Shown here one piece after another: positions 10,241 through 14,721 of a stretch of DNA of 14,721 nt. Numbering within the stretch: position 1 is the stretch's first letter; the number at the start of each line of letters is the position of its first letter. Source of the stretch: Saccoglossus kowalevskii. Taxonomy: Eukaryota; Hemichordata; Enteropneusta; Harrimaniidae. A program made the position numbers and the translations under genes. The notes under the pieces were generated by a model. That model was not told where the DNA came from, ran no database searches, and worked only from the letters and a program-made list of their open reading frames with translations. The DNA lies in NCBI RefSeq assembly GCF_000003605.2, contig NW_003157236.1, forward strand, positions 34,461 through 49,181. The letters run 5' to 3'.

Positions 10241-10618
10241 CGCAATGCGGACCGATGGTACTCGGACTGAAAAGTATAAGTTTGCTTCCTTCCATTTTTT
10301 TTTCAAAAAAACGCTCTACATTTAAACGTTTTGACAAACATGAGGATGAGGTGTCAAAGCTGAAAGCAATTTGAGTCCAAAATAATAGAAATGTTACAAA
10401 TTTTGTCTGAAATACACTGAACGCGCAATAATTTGCATTTCAAAGACAGGTTTTAAACATAGATGGCGCTCTTCGCTTAGCTTTGACCTCGTCTTACGTT
10501 GCTTGAAAGTTTATGTTAGCTGTATGGAAACGATACGAGTTTCCCACAAACGCCCTCTATAGTCCATTTTCAATCTTTCAATTCTTTGCAAAATCCAATA
10601 GTTACACAAATGAACTTA
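10241..10618. other. Spacer between the PH gene and the satellite
   Basis: No exon or RNA gene recognised; it contains a short poly-T/poly-A pair around 10296-10312. The open frame entering from 10513 continues into the satellite and is not a gene. Confidence 0.4.
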
Positions 10619-11832
10619 CCCTTTATTACCTATGTAAACACACATCAAATACCACCCTTTGTCACCTATGTAAACACACACCAAATACAACCCTTTATTA
10701 CCTATGCAAACACACACCAAATGCCACCCTTTATTACCTATGTAAACACACACCAAATACAACCCTTTATTACCTATGCAAACACACACCAAATGCCACC
10801 CTTTATTACCTATGTAAACACGCATCAAATACCACCCTTTATTACCTATGTAAACACACATCAAATATCACCCTTTATTACCTATGCAAACACACACCAA
10901 ATGCCACCCTTTATTACCTATGTAAACACGCATCAAATACCACCCTTTATTACCTATGTAAACACACACCATATACCACCCTTTATTACCTATGTAAACA
11001 CACACCAAATACAACCCTTTATTACCTATGCAAACACACACCAAATGCCACCCTTTATTACCTATGTAAACACGCATCAAATACCACCCTTTATTACCTA
11101 TGTAAACACACATCAAATATCACCCTTTATCACCTATGTAAACACACACCAAATGCCACCCTTTATTACCTATGTAAACACACACCAAATACAACCCTTT
11201 ATTACCTATGTAAACACACACCAAATGCCACCCTTTATTACCTATGTAAACACGCATTAAATACCACCCTTTATTATCTATGTAAACACACCAAATACCA
11301 CCCTGTATTATCTATGTAAACACACATCAAATATCACCCTTTATTACCTATGTAAACACACACCAAATGCCACCCTTTATTACCTATGTAAACACACACT
11401 AAATGCCACCCTTTATTACCTATGTAAACACTCCAAATACCACCCTTTATTACCTATGTAAACACACACCAAATACCACCCTTTATTACCTATGTAAACA
11501 CGTATCAAATACCACCCTTTATTGCCTATGTAAACACACATCAAATACCACCTTCTATTACCTATGTAAACACACCAAATACCACCCTTTATTACCTATG
11601 TAAACACACACCAAATACCACCCTTTATTACCTATGTAAACACGCATCAAATACCACCCTTTATTACCTATGTAAACACACATCAAATATCACCCTTTAT
11701 TACCCATGTAAACACATAACACTACCCTTTATTACCTATGTAAACACACATCAAATACCACCCTTTATTACCTATGTAAACACACACTAAATACAACCCT
11801 TTATTACCTATGTAAACACACACCAAATACCA
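10619..11832 (+). repeat. 36-bp tandem satellite, 34 units
   Basis: Unit: CCCTTTATTACCTATGTAAA then CACACACCAAATACCA. Unit starts were followed by hand: 19 units at exactly 36-bp spacing from 10619 to 11267, then 15 more starts to 11797, four of the spacings being 34 or 32 bp. Variants (TATGCAAA, ACGCATC, AATGCCA, AATACAA, AATATCA) recur in ordered groups: units 4-7 (10727-10870) are identical to units 11-14 (10979-11122), an offset of 252 bp or 7 units. Because 36 is a multiple of three, two plus-strand frames and one minus-strand frame stay open for hundreds of bases, but these are repeats of a 12-residue peptide with no domain. The array lies between the 3' ends of the convergent PH and torsin genes. 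Confidence 0.97.
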
Positions 11833-12675
11833 TCACAAATCAGATATGTGCAAACACATTTTTTTTTATTTTCAGAAAAAAACATTTGCAGCATATATTA
11901 TTTGTTATGAGTAAAATTAAGGGAAACAATGAAAATACAACTGAATCATAAAATGTTAGTCTCTGATAATGTAATACAGCGACTATTTTAACATGATTTA
12001 TTGGAAACATTCAATTATACATGTACAGTACAATGTGTTGTTTGGTTTATAACCTTTATCATAACCACTGAAAGAAAGAACCCTTTCTAATATATATATC
12101 ATAACACAAACATATTGCTAATGGACATACAACAATCAATATACAATATACACAAAACAAACCCATTTTCAATCAAGATAAATTTTTCTTTAAATAAATA
12201 ATCTCTGAATAATATTAAGTTTTAGAAATTCATATTTGTAAACACTCAAAATGTTTTCAAAAATGTTATGTCAATTCTTAAAGTATATTATAACTTATCA
12301 TTTGCCCAAATTACCATATTTTCTCTATTAGAAGTGTATGCACTGATGAACATTAAAAGTTTCTATAGGGGGATAAGATGCATTTTAATGATTCATTATA
12401 CAACACATGCTATTTTGGGTTTAAATGCGCTTCAGTTGGAGATGTGCTTCTTCTATATAGCAAATACTGTAAGGTGGCTTTCATAATATTTTTTTACTAT
12501 TGACAATGTACTTTATGTACAGTTATGTATTTTGCAATGAATCTAAGTGCTACATTAGTTTTAAGATTTACAGCTGCAATGGATCATGGTTCAAGATCAC
12601 AATCTGAGATAAGTATAGAATTGTAAATACAATGTACTGCTTTCCTATCACTTAGCAGAAAGTTGACATATATAT
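11833..12675. other. AT-rich region, possibly distal 3' UTR of the torsin gene
   Basis: Very AT-rich, with no exon recognised. A minus-strand AATAAA (TTTATT at 11997-12002) could end a long torsin transcript. The plus-strand frame at 12268-12486 shows no domain and is judged chance. Confidence 0.3.
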
Positions 12676-12776
12676 ACCGTAAAATACTTTATTTTCAGTT
12701 AGAATTAATTTTTGCTATTTTCGCTGTAGAAATAGTCTTTTCAGCAAAAATTCCAGCTAAAATAAAGCATTACACA
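12676..12776 (-). repeat. Small inverted-repeat (MITE-like) element
   Basis: The left side (CTTTATTTTCAG...AATTTTTGCT) and right side (AGCAAAAATT...GCTAAAATAAAG) are imperfect inverse complements over about 30 bases, with an inner pair CTATTT/AAATAG around TCGCTGTAG. The 'ACCGTAAAATA...ATTTTCGC' wording resembles dispersed repeats common in marine invertebrate genomes, recalled from general experience and not checked. It lies just past the torsin stop codon. Confidence 0.55.
12688..12693 (-). terminator. Candidate polyadenylation signal of the torsin gene (AATAAA on minus strand)
   Basis: Located about 107 bases after the torsin stop and within the left arm of the inverted-repeat element, so the repeat may supply the signal. 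A longer transcript is equally possible. Confidence 0.35.
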
Positions 12777-12799
12777 GTGTGTTGCAATGTGCAAAGGCA

Positions 12800-13113
12800 C
12801 TATAAAGTGTTCCTTAGTTGCAAAAATCCCAACATCTCTCCGACAACAAGATCAACTTTTTGTGAGACTCTCTTGCATCCAGACTTAGAATATACCTTAT
12901 GCTCATCGGGAAAATACTGAAGTTCATTTGCAATTTCTGTAATGACTGAATCTATTTCACTTTGTCCTAGTCTTCGCTGGATTTTTTCAACTAACCGTTT
13001 TTCTTTCAAGTCATCCTTTATGCATTCTTTGATATGCTGCCTTTCCAGAGGCAAAAACGGAACAAAAAAGTCAATCAAATGTTTTTCAATAAGGTTACTG
13101 TGCCATAATCCTC
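12800..13113 (-). CDS. Torsin-family AAA+ ATPase, terminal coding exon (partial)
   Basis: Torsins are AAA+ ATPases of the ER and nuclear-envelope lumen that need LAP1/LULL1-type activators and act on membrane and nuclear-pore organisation. This exon encodes the last 103 residues, the small C-terminal AAA+ subdomain. Seen are GLWHSNLIEKHLIDFFVPFL, the family's WHS.LI...LID.FVPFLPLE signature, then ERQHIKECI, ELQYFPDE and the torsin-specific sensor II Gly-Cys-Lys at residues 78-80 (VYSKSGCKRV), whose Cys is a proposed redox switch. The acceptor is TTGTATTTTGCAG, phase 1, at 13114-13115; the stop TAG is at 12802-12800. The tail after the usual end (about 16 residues, LVVGEMLGFLQLRNTL) is longer than in torsin-1A as I recall it. 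Upstream exons with the Walker motifs are not in the window; the larger open frame to 13171 only reads into the intron. Confidence 0.92.
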
Positions 13114-14290
13114 CTGCAAAATACAAGCATATTGAATGATTTAATACTTTTATTATTATCAATCTTTTCACTGCCAGACTTTCTTGCCCAAATTATTTGG
13201 CATTTTTTTCTCATATTCTTCAGTATTTTTGGAAAAGAACTCCATTTTTGGAGCCAACAGACAAAATTTGAGTCAATTTTCAGTTTTTACTCAAAAAATT
13301 GATGTCCCAATCTTCTGAAGGGGAACTGGTGGTGAATCTAATCTAATAAACAATGCAAACTCTGCTGGCTTCTATATTGAAGTAAAACAATGAAATAACA
13401 ATGTATAAACAGCAAATTGAATTTAATGTAGTAAACTTATACAAGAATTGAATCACATGAACAGCACCAATATACGTATCAAACACAGCACTGTGAAATA
13501 AAATTCGTTACTAAGCATCATTTTTAGGTGTATGTCCAGTGTCCAAATGTGTAGGTGGTTTGGTGCTATGTTATTTTTATTGGTAGATGAGATACATACC
13601 CATCATGCAATGTACTTGTATTGAGTGCAGATATGATGGTAACAGAAAAAGTAAGAAAAAAAAAAACAAACATAGCATGACTATGGAAGCCTTTCCCACA
13701 TAACGACCAATCTTGAAAGAGAAACATATCTACTTAGTTTTAGGCAATTTAGAATGAGATACACAAATTTATAATACATCATATACATAATGCAAGTCAC
13801 AGAAAAAAAAAAATATCAATGTCCTATAAATTAATACTACATAAACTGTCCCTCATAGAATATACCTGTAACAGATACTGATAACAAGCTTTCAAACAAT
13901 AACATAAATAAGCGAAAATGATCAACATTCAATACTGACCAAAATGTGGTGGGAAGAGTACATCTACTAGTCAAATTTTTGGACGGGTGGTGATTTATAC
14001 AACACCATACTTACTACAGTAGCATATCTTGAAGAGCTACAGTTAAACACCACACTATTCAATATGAGCAATATATATGTATATTATAGGCGTATACAGC
14101 ATATTAAATACAATTTTTGATCAAGTAAGGCCAATGTTAAACCAATGTAGATTTTCACCAATATCTCCAACAATATATGTGACAGACGCACCAACATAGT
14201 ACAGCACCTCAATTATAAGTTGACTGATTCTATACAGTCTGGTCTGGGTCAGATCTTAGAAAAATGACTTGAGTTATTCTGAAATTGTTA
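13114..14290 (-). other. Probable intron of the torsin gene
   Basis: Sequence upstream of the torsin exon on its strand. I looked for the preceding torsin exon (the segment with the FLSN-type sensor I motif) and did not find it, so the intron probably continues past the window. AT-rich, with A-runs at 13659-13670 and 13802-13812. Confidence 0.5.
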
Positions 14291-14327
14291 ACAACAACGA
14301 CGACGACAACGACAACAACAACAACAA
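14291..14327 (+). repeat. (AAC)n/(GAC)n trinucleotide repeat
   Basis: Mixed ACA/ACG triplets in a 37-base tract. It is followed by the 7-bp inverted repeat GTCATTG-T-CAATGAC at 14328-14342. Confidence 0.85.
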
Positions 14328-14344
14328 GTCATTGTCAATGACAC

Positions 14345-14721
14345 GTCCCCGTTCCGTTCATATTTGAGTTACATATACATTCAAAGCAGATCATGACCGA
14401 AATGCACCTGCATATGTACAACACATTGTGCTAAATCTGAACAAAATCCATCCATGCATGACTGAGATCTCGTTCTGGAATTGTGAAAATACGCGATTTT
14501 GATGCATTTTCGGCCTTAAAATGGCAATCATTTCGCTATTGTTAAGCAGATCATGAAACAAAGGCACATATCTATTTGTGACATGATGTACCATGTGTGT
14601 GTGAAGTTTGAACTTGATCAATCCAGACATGTCTTGGATACGGATCCAGAACTGAATTCTTTAACAAAATGGCCGCCAGTCGGCCATTTCGAACTTGATC
14701 CGGAAAAAAAAAAGACGTGCA
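14345..14721 (+). repeat. Dispersed repeat, copy 2, running off the right edge
   Basis: Carries the same ordered blocks as copy 1 (GAACAAAATCCATCCAT at about 14438, TGAAACAAA at about 14553, GTGTGTGAAGTTTGA at about 14597, CCAGACATGTCT at about 14623), then AAAATGGCCGCCAGTCGGCC near 14667. Its left end begins with GTCCCCGTTC (14345-14354), the word that forms the hairpin arm at the right end of copy 1. The minus-strand frame 14391-14630 is part of the repeat and not a gene. Confidence 0.65.

Noticed and set aside
10513-11319. 268-residue plus-strand open frame and the overlapping 224-residue frame
   Set aside because: Both are translations of the 36-bp satellite, whose unit length is a multiple of three. 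No start context, domain or unique sequence supports a gene.
10619-11832. CRISPR-like array
   Set aside because: The units are contiguous and nearly identical, with no unique spacers between them, and the DNA is eukaryotic. It is a satellite.
13115-13171. Extra N-terminal residues of the torsin frame
   Set aside because: This part is intron: the acceptor TTTTGCAG precedes the conserved GLWHS segment, and the upstream residues do not match torsins.

Overview
This is a window of an animal (metazoan) nuclear genome. It is AT-rich, its genes are split by GT-AG introns, and most of it is non-coding or repetitive. A torsin-family exon, a PH-domain gene with six short exons, a Tx1/L1-type LINE fragment, abundant microsatellites and a dispersed repeat with an 'AAAATGGCCGCC' core all fit a marine invertebrate (lophotrochozoan or invertebrate deuterostome). 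I cannot narrow it further from sequence alone. There is no prokaryotic operon structure and no CRISPR.

Layout. 1-612: 5' end of a decayed LINE on the minus strand, running off the left edge. 812-1657 (+): last two coding exons of a cell-surface protein, a six-cysteine beta-sandwich-like domain followed by a short hydrophobic tail. 1658-3151: its probable 3' UTR and featureless spacer. 3152-3660: a CpG-rich island with promoter-like motifs and a possible signal-peptide exon. 3664-8200: mostly spacer, with a degenerate pyrimidine-rich tract, an (AT)n microsatellite, a dispersed repeat ending in a long hairpin (copy 1), and one unassigned candidate exon at 7105-7266. 8477-9927 (+): a complete six-exon gene for a 243-residue protein with an N-myristoylation-type start and a PH domain; its second intron is almost entirely a TTTA/TTTG microsatellite. 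10619-11832: a 34-copy, 36-bp satellite. 12676-12776: a small inverted-repeat element. 12800-13113 (-): terminal coding exon of a torsin AAA+ ATPase. 14345-14721: copy 2 of the dispersed repeat.

The PH gene (+) and the torsin gene (-) are convergent, and the satellite lies between their 3' ends. Nothing indicates that the genes form one pathway. The most unusual observations are the satellite carrying a forkhead-type core in every unit, the LINE whose ORF1 is cut to its N-terminus, the intron made of a microsatellite, and the uncharacterised myristoyl/PH/acidic/basic-helix protein.
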